Shown here in pieces: positions 1-10,439 of a stretch of 64,000 bases of DNA (position 1 is its first letter; every line of letters starts with the position of its first letter). The translations under genes were made by a program, and so were the position numbers. The DNA is from Hermatobates lingyangjiaoensis (lineage: Eukaryota > Arthropoda > Insecta > Hemiptera > Hermatobatidae): NCBI GenBank assembly GCA_026182355.1, contig JAPFBL010000259.1, positions 142,501 through 206,500 of the forward strand. The letters run 5' to 3'. The notes beneath the pieces were generated by a model that searched no databases, was not told the origin of the DNA, and saw nothing but the letters and a program-made list of their open reading frames with translations.

Positions 1-680
1 AAAATAGTACAAGCAAAATAACATTTTTCATTACTAAGCAAGTTATATTGGTGCTTTTTTTCTTTTGAAAAATAATTAAAGGATTTCTTTATTTCAGTTG
101 TTATGCTTTTAAAGAAAAAAACCTGAAACTTGCTTGTTCTTATCTGAAATAGTTATTCATTTTTATACCATTAAAAATTTTTTTTTTTTATTAAAAAAGA
201 ATTACAATTTATATCAATATATATATAAATCTAAGTTGGTATTGCAAAAATTAAAAAAAAAATTGTAAAAATAATAAAAATAGTAAAATATTAATAATAA
301 AAAAATAATTTTCAATTGCAAAAAAAATGTTTTTGTTTGACTCTTAACCAAACTTTAACAAAAAAATAAAAAAAGTGTTGAATATATTTGGTGGAGATGA
401 GTAAAGCGTTAGAATATAAATCAGAATTAATAAAGATTTAAGTTGACCTTTGAAAAGGTTACATTAAGGTTGATTTTTCGGCTAGGTAATCATTAGACTA
501 TCGAATGTCATTTAGTGCATGATTAGGCGCTGGTCCTGATGAAGTAGTCATTTTCGAATCAATTGACTGTTTAGCTCGAGGTCGCTTGGAAACAGATGAT
601 AAACATCAACACTACAGTTGTATTTAGGGTGTGCTCCGGGCAACCAGATGGAGGGTAAGTTTACTGAAAACTCCTTTAGT
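1..680. other. AT-rich stretch, no gene seen
   Basis: The stretch is AT-rich with poly-A and poly-T runs. No conserved coding segment, RNA gene or clear repeat was recognised. The short open frame near 618-854 is a translation of the adjoining tandem repeat. Confidence 0.5.
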
Positions 681-689
681 CATATTTCT

Positions 690-910
690 TCTATAATAGT
701 CATATTATACCATACCAGTCAGTCTTTATATACCATCCCCCATACCAGTCAGTCTTTATATACCATAGCCCATACCAGTCAGTCATATTATTCCATACCA
801 GTCAGTATATTATACCTACTATACCATACCAAACAGTCATATTATGCATACTAGTCAGTTATATTATACTATATTAGTCAGTCATATTATACCATACCAG
901 TCAAAGTCAT
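690..910. repeat. Short tandem repeat, CATACCAGTCAGT core
   Basis: The word CATACCAGTCAGT recurs about every 20-30 bases, joined by TATTATA or TTTATATAC linkers, and decays to the right. This is an imperfect minisatellite and any open frame across it is incidental. Confidence 0.75.
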
Positions 911-1082
911 ATCATATAATACAATAGTCATACTATTATACTAGTATATACTACAGTATATACTAGTTTACTGTTGACACTTTATTGAAGTGCATTCAAA
1001 CAATTAGGGTGTGCTCTCTAGTTAACGTAATATTATAATATTAATATTATATTAATATATTATATAATACTATAATATAATA

Positions 1083-1250
1083 TAATACGACACTACACTA
1101 GAATATGATATGATAATTATATTATAATATTAATTATCACTTATAATCATTATGCTTTCCAGTTTTAAAATTAACATCTTTAAATAAACCATTTTAAAAA
1201 TAGTTATTTGTTATAATTATAATATCATATTCTAGTGTAGTATCGTTATT
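1083..1250. repeat. AT-rich inverted repeat
   Basis: The left arm at about 1083-1129 (containing CACTACACTAGAATATGATA) is matched in inverse by the right arm at about 1211-1250 (containing TATCATATTCTAGTGTAGT). The arms enclose about 80 bases. No coding content is seen; it could be a degraded fold-back element. Confidence 0.6.
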
Positions 1251-1299
1251 ATTTGAGGTTATATTAACGAACAAAAAAAAACAATTGGTTTACTCCCAC

Positions 1300-2465
1300 T
1301 CCAACTTTATTAAACGTAAATCAGGAGTACTATCACCAATACTATAGTAAACATAAGTGTGGGTACTCTTACTTCAATTTTACTATCAGTAAACGTAAAT
1401 CGGGAGTCTCCTCACTACAAATTACTAGAGTTAAACGTTAGTCGGGAATACTCTCATAACAACTTTACTATAAATAAACTAAAATCGTGAGTACTATCAC
1501 TCACCAACTCTTTAAAATAAATAACGTACATCGGGAGTACTCTCACCGTAACTTTACTATAAGTAAACGTAAATCGCAAGTACTCTCACTTCTACATTGC
1601 TCCAAGTAAATGTACGTTGGAAGTGCTCTCAATTCAACTTCACTCAAAGTAAACGTAAATCGCAAGTACTCCCACTTCTACATTGCTCCAAGTAAATGTA
1701 CGTTGGAAGTGCTCTCAATTCAACTACACTCAAAGTAAACGTAAATCGCAAGTACTCTCACTTCTACATTGCTTCAAGTAAATGTACGTTGGAAGTGCTC
1801 TCAATTCAACTTCACTCAAAGTAAACGTAAATCGCAAGTACTCTCACTTCTACATTGCTCCAAGTAAATGTACGTTGGAAGTGCTCTCAATTCAACTTCA
1901 CTCAAAGTAAACGTAATCGCAAGTACTCTCACTTCTACATTGCTCCAAGTAAATGTACGTTGGAAGTGCTCTCAATTCAACTTCACTCAAAGTAAACGTA
2001 ATCGCAAGTACTCTCACTTCTACATTGCTTCAAGTAAATGTACGTTGGAAGTGCTCTCAATTCAATTTCACTCCAAGTAAACGTAATCGCAAGTACTCTC
2101 ACTTCTACATTGCTTCAAGTAAATGTACGTTGGAAGTGCTCTCAATTCAACTTCACTCGAAGTAAACGTAATCGCAAGTACTCTCACTTCTACATTGCTT
2201 CAAGTAAATGTACGTTGGAAGTGCTCTCAATTCAACTTCACTCAAAATAAACGTAATCGCAAGTACTCTCACTTCTACATTGCTCCAAGTAAATGTACGT
2301 TGGAAGTGCTCTCAATTCAACTTCACTCAAAGTAAACGTAATCGCAAGTACTCTCACTTCTACATTGCTCCAAGTAAATGTACGTTGGAAGTGCTCTCAA
2401 TTCAACTTTACTCTAGTAAACGTAAATTGAGAGTTCTCTCAATCCAATTTTACTATAAATAAACG
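1300..2465. repeat. 85-bp satellite built from two 42-43-bp half-units
   Basis: From about 1561 to 2415 roughly ten copies of an 85-86 bp unit follow one another with few differences. Each unit splits into two related halves, one starting AAGTAAACGTAA and one AAGTAAATGTACG, both followed by a (G/C)AAGT(A/G)CTCTCA(C/A)TTC segment. From about 1300 to 1560 lie more diverged single half-units. Since 85 is not a multiple of three, each copy shifts frame, giving a ladder of overlapping 70-residue open frames that are not genes. Confidence 0.92.
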
Positions 2466-3037
2466 TATTATCAATATATTTTATTTGTTTAGACAGTTAT
2501 TATATGGTTTTTAGTCATTGTTGGATATTATGAAAACATTCTCCACTTAATAACTGTTGTTAACAACTTAAAAGATCTCCACTTGTAGTACTCTATGATG
2601 AGCTGATATGATTTCTCCCTTTTCATTATAAGCAGATAAACCTAATCAACACGATGGTTGTTTTTGTTAATAAAAGTTTTTATATAGATGCTTTTTTAAT
2701 ATTTTCAATAATTATCTAAATTTCGTGCTCTACAATGTAGTTAAATTATTTATTTTAATTTAGCTATGTTCATTTTTTTTTATGATATCGTAAATTTCAT
2801 TGTTATTAGAACATGTGAAACAAGTATGATTAAAAAATAAGTTTATATTTGAAATATATAATTAAACAAATCATGAAATGGAATGAAAAAGACGGCAATG
2901 CAATCTGATATGTTATCAATTAAGTCCAGTTGAATATACGTAACTAATAGCATTGCCAATTTGTCTTATGTTAGATTGCAGTGACGGTCACAATGATTAC
3001 ATAGGCTGAACATTGGTCCTTTGTGATACCACACAAT

Positions 3038-3288
3038 TAAGATTGATTCTACATTGGGAATCCTAAATTATGCCTAACTCGTGTGTATTTAGAGTAGAGA
3101 TCTTTAACGAGTACCTGATATCGTACAGGCTCGGGACTTACGGCTTGACTTCCTTTTTGAGGGATGACGTGTTCAGGCTTTTTTTTCACTTTCTGCTTGT
3201 ATAAATCGAGGACTAGAGTGAGTATCGAACCCCGGTTCTACCAGTCCAGAGGTGAGCATGTAAGCCAGTGGGCTACCCTGAACTCTTT
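3038..3288 (-). mobile_element. tRNA-derived SINE, copy 1
   Basis: Read on the minus strand, the element starts with a tRNA-like head: an A-box-like GTAGCCCACTGGC and a B-box-like GGGTTCGATACTC. A body follows, ending near the phrase ACATTGGGAATCCTAAATT on the plus strand. The same body and head recur at 3.8, 4.7 and 5.8 kb, so this is a dispersed family. The family name is not recognised. Confidence 0.75.
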
Positions 3289-3757
3289 AGTTGTCCACCT
3301 AATACATTTTTGGTAGTTTTATAATGATGTCTCGATCAGTTGGTTTGTAATTAAAGTTTAGCAATCCCTAAAAAAAAGTCACACAATTTGACGTAGAAAA
3401 ACAATTGTGTATACCAGGGGTTTTGAGCCTTGTTTAGCCCATTCAACCCTCTCGCCATTTCCCACAATGTCATTCCCCCCACTCCCTCTTCTTTCCGAAG
3501 TAGTATAGACACTTTGACAACTTTACATTAATTATGATTACAAAAGAATTTTACAAATGAAATGTTAATTACAATTATTGATGGATATATGAAACATTAA
3601 TCAATCAAATTTTTTAAATCATAATTAAGAAGTGAAAACCTATAATAGCCTTCCTCACTCTGTAAACTTCTGCGGTTGCAACTCACTTCCTGAAAATCTA
3701 AAATTCACCGCTATTTAAAACCCCTGATTATTCAAGTGAAAATAAATTGCAATTGTT

Positions 3758-3925
3758 TTTAGGCAGTTTCGGGTAAGACGGCTTCACATCTTCTTCGAGG
3801 ACGACGTGCTCAGATTTATTCCATCAACAACGTAAATAAGTCGAGAGCCAGAGTGGGTATTGAACTCCGGGCCTACCAGTCCAAAGGCGAGCACATTGCC
3901 ACTGTGCTATCCTGGACCCCCATTC
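3758..3925 (-). mobile_element. tRNA-derived SINE, copy 2, truncated
   Basis: It shares the tRNA-like head (CTACCAGTCCAAAGGCGAGCA on the plus strand) and the middle (GACGACGTGCTCAGATTTAT) with copy 1 but lacks the distal body. It lies just upstream of the first recognised FAIM exon. Confidence 0.7.
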
Positions 3926-3994
3926 CTTGCCTTACACTATACTATCTTATGTGATTCGATACACCTGGACAGGTATTAAATGTCTTGTTTTCAG

Positions 3995-4116
3995 TTGCAG
4001 GTATCAGTAAAGAGAGCGTGGGTGTATGGCATGTGCCGTTGAATGACGCAGTCTACAAAGTCGAGTTCGAGCATGGGACAGCATCAGGTCGTCGAGTCGT
4101 TTGGGTCAATGACCAA
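3995..4116 (+). CDS. FAIM: FAIM (Fas apoptotic inhibitory molecule 1), exon A
   Basis: The exon encodes the first beta strands of FAIM, including VGVWHVPLND, KVEFEHGTASGRRVVWVN. Human FAIM has the same order (AVWDVALSDGVHKIEFEHGT in that family). FAIM is a small cytosolic all-beta protein reported to limit death-receptor apoptosis and to oppose protein aggregation. The acceptor is either TTTTCAG before 3995 or TTGCAG before 4001; both leave phase 1. The donor is CAA|GTAAGAAT after 4116 at phase 0. No in-frame ATG precedes the exon, so a start-codon exon must lie upstream; it was not identified. Introns contain SINEs and Penelope-type repeats. Confidence 0.93.
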
Positions 4117-4699
4117 GTAAGAATGACTGAGTATTCCACTGACCTCAGCCATGTCATAACACTCTTAAAGTTATAAAAAAATATCAATAGAATTAAAGTT
4201 TCACTTTTACTGATAGCAGTTCACATCATATTTAGGAAAAAGTCTCACCTAAAATAATTAATTTTTCACAACACTCTCTTCCATTTTTTGATATATGTAT
4301 AAATTCACCATAAAATCGGAAAGATGATCCAAACTGGACACAATACCAGTTCAACATCGAAAAAGAGTAACAGACAAAGTAAAGAAACACACACGGACAA
4401 TTCGTCTTCACGAGAAAAGAGAAAGGGAGAGACCAAAGCACGTTGTAGACGCAACATCAAGTAACTGACCCGGCAACTGCCAGTGCTGCCCTCCGTACCC
4501 TGCCTCTAGATTGCATCAACATTAACATAGTTAACGATTTTAGATTTATGAATGAAAAAATACAAATATCCTTTTATAAGAGTTCTTTGTTTGTTTTTGA
4601 ACGGCCACATTTATAAGGCTTTCACCTTTTAGTGCTGTTCTAGGGGTTGAAATTGTGGCTTATTTATTAATTGGCACCCATTTTAGTAATGGGTGAGCC

Positions 4700-4918
4700 A
4701 CATTACCTGTTGATTCTACATTTAGGAGTCCTAAAGGTTGCCTACGCAAGCGTATTTAGAGTAAGGTATATTTAAAGAGTACCTGACATCGTTCAGGCCC
4801 GAGACGGACGGTTTAACAGCCTCCCATCTCCCATATGAATTAATCGAGGGCCAGTGGGTATCGAACCCTGAACCTACCAGTTCAGATGCTAGTACATTAA
4901 CCAATAAGCCAACCTTGC
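4700..4918 (-). mobile_element. tRNA-derived SINE, copy 3, in FAIM intron
   Basis: Body phrases (ATTCTACATTTAGGAGTCCTA, GAGTACCTGACATCGTTCAGG) and the tRNA-like head (GGTATCGAACCCTGAACCTA) match copy 1 in the same orientation. It lies in the intron between FAIM exons A and B. Confidence 0.75.
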
Positions 4919-5175
4919 CCCCATCTTTTACAACAGTTCGCGCTTTACAGTTCCTAGGTAAAGGCGCTTTAGAGTACCTTTTCTAGGTAAACCTAGTAAG
5001 TAAGATTATCCTAATACTTTCATTATTATACTACTGAATAAAAAAATAAAACCAAATACTGATAATTTTAATGAATAAATATTATTAAACAAATTTATAT
5101 TTAAACTATTCATTAATAAAACTAAAAAATCAATACGATTTATAACAAAACATGAAATTATTTTTTTTTTTCTAG

Positions 5176-5389
5176 GAGGTGTTCAGAAAGGAATGGATGT
5201 TCAGACTAGTGGGAGATCAAGAGTTTCAGATTGCCTCCATACCATGCGCTATTAGAATTGAGCCTATTTCAGGATTTTCCTACCAGTATTCCCTTATTGT
5301 TGATGGAAAACCTCTCAATGAGTTTACTAAACAAAGGTCAACTAATGTATGTGTTTGGTCCATTGAACAAGAACATAGAATCGTTTTAG
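5176..5389 (+). CDS. FAIM: FAIM, exon B
   Basis: The exon follows TTTTTTCTAG at phase 0 and reads EVFRKEWMFRLVGDQEFQIA, then a stretch including GFSYQYSLIVDGKPLNEF and ending EHRIVL. This corresponds to the family's conserved RKEWMFKLVG and GFAYEYTLEINGKSL segments. The donor is TTTTAG|GTAATTG, leaving phase 1. The open frame that continues past 5389 is intron read-through. Length and order agree with the central part of the FAIM beta sandwich. Confidence 0.95.
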
Positions 5390-5539
5390 GTAATTGTATT
5401 ACTATTATCTATACTAAGGAACAAAAAAATAGATTTTTGAAAAACATGAATATTTTTTTTATTTTTTTTATACTGGGGTAAATAGATATGCAAAGCCTCT
5501 GTACAGAAGATGCCTTTTTATTCTTGTTCTGACTACTCT

Positions 5540-5680
5540 CAGAGTCAGTTGAGTTTTTGACTCTGACGAAGACCGCTTGTTGCGGTTGAAAGATCTTAGT
5601 CTCCTTTCCCAATTTCATATTATGGTTTGATCATTGATTCCTATTTCACGTGTTTATGTGAAATCGTTTATATGTGCATA
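5540..5680 (+). mobile_element. Penelope-type terminal repeat, family A, single copy
   Basis: This copy carries the family A phrase GACTCTGACGAAGACCGCTT followed by the GTTTGATCATTGAT tail shared by about ten copies in this window. It lies in the FAIM intron after exon B. The hammerhead-like core is annotated separately. Confidence 0.7.
5559..5601 (+). ncRNA. Hammerhead-ribozyme-like motif, family A
   Basis: Stem I strand GACT (5559-5562) is followed by core CTGACGA (5563-5569), a stem II hairpin GACCG...CGGTT (here with one base change, TTGCGGTT), GAA, the palindrome AGATCT as a possible intermolecular stem III, one T, and AGTC (5598-5601) pairing with GACT. The elements are in the order of a type I hammerhead with a minimal stem III. 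Activity is not shown by sequence alone. Confidence 0.65.
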
Positions 5681-5764
5681 TTACACGAAATATTTTTATA
5701 TATATTTCTTTTTTTTATTATTTAACCGATCCCCTAGCAGGTGATAACGTCAGTAGTTTGCCGG

Positions 5765-5950
5765 CTTTTCTTTGATCAGTGATTTTACATTGGGAGTTGT
5801 AAATTTTGCCTAATTCAAGGGCATTTCGTGTAGGAATCTTTAACGAGTACCTGACATCGTGGAAGCTCGGAAACGACGGCTTAACGTCTTCTCCCAGGGA
5901 TGACGTACTCAGATTTATTCACATCCCGCGTGGATAAATCGAGGGCTCTC
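5765..5950 (-). mobile_element. tRNA-derived SINE, copy 4, head missing
   Basis: The body (ACATTGGGAGTTGTAAATT, GAGTACCTGACATCGTGGAAG, GGGATGACGTACTCAGATTT) matches the other copies. It stops at ATAAATCGAGGGC, before the tRNA-like head. Confidence 0.7.
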
Positions 5951-6069
5951 ATATGACATACATTGATAGGCCTCAGAGCATTTATTTCTATTGTTTCCTT
6001 TTTCCATTGTGGTTAAAACTTCATTGATTATTGTGATTTTTCTGCATATGTATATATAATATATATATG

Positions 6070-6160
6070 CTAGTTGGGTTTTTGACTCTGACGAAGACTG
6101 CATGTTACGGTTAAAAGATCTTAGTTTTGTTTTCCCATTTCATATTATTGTTTGATCATA
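6070..6160 (+). mobile_element. Penelope-type terminal repeat, family A, decayed
   Basis: Core GACTCTGACGAAGACTGCAT, then GGTTAAAAGATCTTAGTT and the TTTGATCAT tail. Stem II and the downstream stem I strand carry mismatches, so the ribozyme-like motif at 6084-6126 is probably dead. Confidence 0.65.
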
Positions 6161-6194
6161 TATATATATATATATACTTTAAATTACACAAACC

Positions 6195-6350
6195 GTAATT
6201 TTTGCACTCCGTTCTTCGACGTGGGGAGATCTCTCTCACTTCGTCCTCTCTTCTAGTCTACTCCTGATGACGAACAACAGTTCAAAATATTGAATTCTGT
6301 AAGTGTTCTTTTTATTCTTTTTTCTGTGTCGTGCTTTGTGTAATTTAAAG
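6195..6350 (+). mobile_element. Penelope-type terminal repeat, family B, copy 1
   Basis: About 150 bases match 50490-50645 closely (GTTCTTCGACGTGGGGAGAT, CTCCTGATGACGAACAACAG). It has the hammerhead-like core CTGATGA with a GAAC/GTTC stem II but CAAA in place of GAAA, so the conserved G is lost in this copy. Confidence 0.7.
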
Positions 6351-6359
6351 TTATATATA

Positions 6360-6378
6360 TATGCGTATATATAAATTA

Positions 6379-6420
<42 letters not shown>

Positions 6421-6475
6421 TTTATTTATTTTTTATATTATTTATATATATAAATATATTTTATATTACAAGATA
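6360..6475. repeat. (AT)n microsatellite
   Basis: Long nearly pure TA runs at about 6380-6412 and related ATATTTTATT tracts. Similar (TA)n tracts flank most Penelope-type repeats in this window. Confidence 0.9.
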
Positions 6476-6783
6476 CATACGGAATCATAGAAATAGGCTG
6501 ATAAATTATGGGTATAAATAGGCAGCAAATCTTCTGAAATGCAAATATTACTGTAAACCAGAGGGGCTTCTAAATTAACGATCCTTTTAAGTAAGTGTTC
6601 TTTCTTCCTAAACCGGTTTCACTACAAACAACATAAATTATTGTGTAAACATCAGACTCCCCTGCTATTTAAGATATTATTTACTACATCGTTTCTACAT
6701 TTCCGTGAATGATGGTTAACATATATTGATGCGTTTTGTTATTATCACTGAGATTAATATTATTAATATTACAACTATAATAC

Positions 6784-6943
6784 GTCATCTTACCTCGTAT
6801 ACTGCTGCTGTAGCTCTCTGATCGTCTTTGAGTGTCACTCATCTTCAAAATGAACTGATCTCAGATCAAATCAGTTCTTGTTGAAGATGGGTGAACTCGA
6901 AACCGGTCAGAGAGCTACAGCAGCAGTATACAAGGTAAGACGG
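6784..6943. mobile_element. Fold-back element, family G, copy 1
   Basis: An imperfect palindrome whose arms begin CTTACCTCGTATACTGCTGC and end with the inverse ending GGTAAGACGG. The centre contains GATCTCAGATC. The minus-strand core is on the left and the plus-strand core (TTGAAGATGGGTGAACTCGA) on the right. The same family recurs at 30.5 and 50.3 kb. It lies in the FAIM intron before exon C. Confidence 0.8.
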
Positions 6944-7024
6944 TGTATTATGTATTCATATGAATAGATACCAATTTTCTTTTGATATATTATTCCGATT
7001 ACTTTGAGTGTTAATTTTTTTCAG

Positions 7025-7074
7025 AAAAGGACAGTCTAGATATCTGGGTAGATGGAGAAAAAGTGGAGGCGACT
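7025..7074 (+). CDS. FAIM: FAIM, exon C (50 bp)
   Basis: This microexon-sized exon follows TTTTTTCAG and joins exon B at phase 1 to give the codon GAA, then KDSLDIWVDGEKVEAT. It corresponds to the family segment LEKDAMDVWCNGKKLETA. The donor is ACT|GTAAGTATT at phase 0. Both splice sites and both phases fit. It is too short to appear as an open frame of its own. Confidence 0.95.
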
Positions 7075-7419
7075 GTAAGTATTTTTTATTAATAATAAAA
7101 AAAATTTATAGTTTAATTTTTAATCTTTATTTCTCACATATTAACTCCACTGGATAAAATTGAAAAACAAAGAATTATTTTCTAAGAAGCTTACCTTTTT
7201 ATTCAATATATATAAAAAAATTCACAATACACGCATAAAATAAAAGTCAATGTTTAAACTAAAGGCAACTTGCTAATAATAATAGTAATAAGAATAAAAT
7301 AAGAATAATAAAAATTAATAATAATGGCTAATATTCTATAAGTTATAATTTGATACTATCGACTAATAAATTATATTAAATATAATAATAGGGATTACAA
7401 TAAAATTATAATAATATTA

Positions 7420-7500
7420 AGGTTCACAATAATAGTATAATAATAATAAATATAATGATAATAATGACAATAACAATAAATAATAATAATACTAGTAATT
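7420..7500. repeat. AATAAT-type microsatellite
   Basis: Imperfect ATA/AAT trinucleotide tract in the FAIM intron, continuing a looser one from about 7270. Confidence 0.75.
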
Positions 7501-7504
7501 TTAA

Positions 7505-7735
7505 ATATCGGGACTCGGTCAGTTCTTCAGCTTCAAATTAAACTCTCATTGCCAACGTTTCGGTTTTGATTTAAAACCTTTTTCATTGGCAGAGGTATAA
7601 ATTTTGAAACAGAAAAACTAAGTAGTACATTACAAATTATTTTACAAAGAAAAATAGTCTGTGGATTTCAACAACTGTAGTTTGAATGAACACGTGACAC
7701 TGAACTATGAATATAATATATATTCATAGAATGCT
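7505..7735 (-). mobile_element. Penelope-type terminal repeat, family F, single copy
   Basis: Matches 17860-18030 (GGACTCGGTCAGTTCTTCAG, CTCTCATTGCCAACGTTTCGG). On the minus strand the motif reads GCCAATGA, a stem II hairpin, GAA, then palindrome ACGT and GGC. The core is diverged from CTGATGA. Confidence 0.7.
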
Positions 7736-7839
7736 GGCAGATCTGTCTTCTTATTTTGGTTTAAAACGTGATTGCTATTTCACGTGTTTATTTGATATTA
7801 TGTAATTTATATATTTATTTATATATTTTTTCGATGAAA

Positions 7840-7945
7840 ATACGATCCTAGATGGACAAATACAGTTCAATGTACATAAAGAAACACACCCTTACAGTCT
7901 CTAATTTTTGGTTGAACCGTCTTCAGGAGAGATAAGAGAGGGAAA
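7840..7945 (-). mobile_element. Penelope-type terminal repeat, family E, single copy
   Basis: Matches the left arm of the fold-back at 45.4 kb (AATACGAtCC, GTTCAATGTACA, CTAATTTTTGGTTGAACCGT). The minus-strand motif has core CTGAAGA, stem II GGTT/AACC, and stem III AATT flanked by CTCTC and GAGA that can pair as stem I. Confidence 0.7.
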
Positions 7946-8759
7946 CCAAACGAACTGGTACAGAAACGGTTGGAAACCAACAATGCTGCCACATACGCAA
8001 ACCGTCACAGAGAATAAGGTAGACAAGAATCAATTTAAGATTAAATTGAAATATGAATATGAAAAATAATAATAAAAATAAATAAAACAAAAACTGAGTG
8101 ATGAACAGAAGAAATGATACATAAATAAGAATTATGCACTAAGCTTTAATAAAAAATAGAGAATAAAATTTAAAATAAATTAAATAAATGCAAAATATAT
8201 AAGATGAAAAAGTGTATAAAAACATAAAAACTAGATGCAGAGACAAGAAACCAATACAATGAAACATATTAGTGTAGTTAGGTAGCAGACCTTCATTAAT
8301 ACATGCACAGTTAAATTTCTTGCCAATTTCTCTATGAATGATTTTTCGGTATAGTTTCTCCAGTTTTCTGATCTGACACTTCCATTCGTTAGATACTAAG
8401 TGCAATAAATCTCCAATAAATTTTCTTGTAATATTCCCTTTAATTGATAGTTTAAAAATATAAAACCAACGTTTCAGTCATCATTGACCATGCTCAGGGT
8501 GTAGTAATAATATATAAATTTGTGATGCAAACATCACAAATTGGGAGATTGCATTAGGTTTTTACACAGTTAATGTTGCCCTTTCATTCTGATGTTCCTA
8601 GGGTGTCCTTACACTGCAACCTCAACTGCTGTGTCTGTACCGTTATAGTTTTAACATATTGTTGAATCTTGTAGTTTGATGATGCATGTTAGATCTCACT
8701 TTGAGAGAGAGTGATTCATGTTATTTATATATATAGTTTTTTTTTTTTTTTGATTAAAG

Positions 8760-8918
8760 GGAGAATTTGTAGAAGGAGGCACAGAAACACATTTCACCGT
8801 TGGAGGAGAGCCGGCCTATATTAAAGTTGTACGAGGCACTAACAGGAAAGCAGGCCTCGTTTATAGTCTTATATTCAAGGATCAAGCTATAGCACAGGAC
8901 AGTGAATACCTCACATGA
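8760..8918 (+). CDS. FAIM: FAIM, last exon with stop
   Basis: After TTGATTAAAG the exon reads GEFVEGGTETHFTVGGEPAY, then IKVVRGTNRKAGLVYSLIF and a short tail ending SEYLT before TGA at 8916-8918. Family members have GEFVDDGTETHFSIG and a similar RKEGIIHTLIVDN C-terminus. The exon is in phase with exon C. With exons A-C it accounts for almost the whole usual FAIM length of about 180 residues except the extreme N-terminus. Confidence 0.95.
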   Translation, partial: GEFVEGGTETHFTVGGEPAYIKVVRGTNRKAGLVYSLIFKDQAIAQDSEYLT

Positions 8919-9264
8919 TTATCTCGTTCACCATTCAGTTTATTCTAACATCATCCCACAGGGATTTTACTGTACTATAATTCAAAAAAGTGAGAGTGAA
9001 AATCAAAATGGTTTTAGAAATAGTCATATCATAAAATATATTTTGATAAATTTAAAAAGATATGCTTTGCATCAACATACCATCTGACATGTTAGCATCA
9101 TTTATCCATCTCATTTCTTTTCAGATTTATATATATATATATATATATTTCCCCAAACATCCCTTTCTGGACATTAGTCCTTTCCTGCGCTTTCACCCTT
9201 TTAAAATACCACTCTTCCCTCCCTCTCTTCTCAACCCCTCACCAGATGTTTTCTGCATCTAGTG

Positions 9265-9390
9265 TTTCAGTTGGGTTTTTCACTCTGACGAAGACCGCTT
9301 GTTACGGTTGAAAGATCTTAGTCTTGTTTTCCCATTTCTTATTGTGGTTTGATCATTGATTGTTATTTCACGTGTTTATGCGAAATCTTT
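9265..9390 (+). mobile_element. Penelope-type terminal repeat, family A, single copy
   Basis: Contains CACTCTGACGAAGACCGCTT, GGTTGAAAGATCTTAGTC and the tail GTTTGATCATTGATTGTTAT. The hammerhead-like motif spans about 9281-9323; the stem I strand is CACT, leaving one mismatch with AGTC. Confidence 0.7.
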
Positions 9391-9410
9391 ATATATATAT
9401 ATACTTAAAA

Positions 9411-9532
9411 TAAACTGTGACACATAGACAGAAACATAGCAAAGACTCACTCTTCAATATTTCGACCCTAATGGCGGTCCAAATATTGAAAAGTGAGTCT
9501 TTGTTATGTTTCTGTCTATGTGTCACAGTTTA
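9411..9532. mobile_element. Fold-back element related to family D
   Basis: A near-perfect palindrome of about 122 bp; the arms begin TAAACTGTGACACATAGACA. The centre holds a decayed version of the family D core (CTAATGGCGGTCC, AAATATTG). Confidence 0.85.
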
Positions 9533-9599
9533 TTTACAGTATATATCTATATTTATCTCATTTCTTTTCAGATTTTTATATATTCATTTTAGAAAATTT

Positions 9600-10430
9600 T
9601 GATTTTCACTGTATGATATTGAGCCTATATATGTATGTATATGCCTGAACCATTGTATGTGTATGTTATCCAATAATTCAGATTTTCATTTAATCCAATA
9701 TACAACTATAATATACATAGAGTTATATAAACCATAGCTATATGTAAAATATTGAAACATTCACATAATATGTATGTATAACTGTTATATATACACATTT
9801 TGTGTGTTAAATGACTGATATCATATATTGTATGTTAATACAATATATGATCATATATTTGATGATGAATTTACTAATTATCATGAACTTGTAAGTTACC
9901 AAAATTTAATATAATTTTTATCAATTTTAAGTCAGTTTGTATAATTTCCTGGTTTCTTTTAACAAAATTTTGAAGAATCTCATGATGCTGGAAGAGGGTA
10001 AGTGGCTCTCCCAACGACTAAAAGAGGAACTAAATCTTACCTGAAATTCCTAGAATTGAAAAATAAAGCTTCTGTTTATTTTTTAACTATTCTATTTCTT
10101 TGATTATTAATTAAGATTTTGAAAAAATTATATCGTAGAAACAAAGATTACCAGTATACCTTTGGAACATAGAAGGTCTTGAGTAGAATGCTGTTATTCA
10201 AGAATTCAGGTATAGATCATTAGGTATACTGAGTGGTCAATATTCTGAAAACGACATATTTGGTTCAATATTGAAACATTCTAAACATGATGTTTCAGTC
10301 AAAAATGTGATCTCAATATTCTTGAATCCACTTGATGTAATTACAATAATACTGAAGTCAAATTAAATACTTGTTTATCTAGTCAATTAAATTCGAGTTT
10401 CTTTACAATACTCCTACATGATCATGTTTA
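9600..10430. other. No gene seen
   Basis: AT-rich DNA without recognised coding or repeat content apart from weak TATGTATAT tracts near 9630-9840. The last part shades into the 76-bp repeat array. Confidence 0.5.
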
Positions 10431-10439
10431 GGACAAGTA

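Noticed and set aside
1868..2462. Ladder of overlapping 70-84-residue plus-strand open frames
   Set aside because: Each is the same 85-bp satellite unit read in a shifted frame; 85 is not divisible by three, so stops fall at regular places.
690..2465. CRISPR-like repeat array
   Set aside because: Repeats are directly abutting tandem units without unique spacers, in a eukaryotic context.
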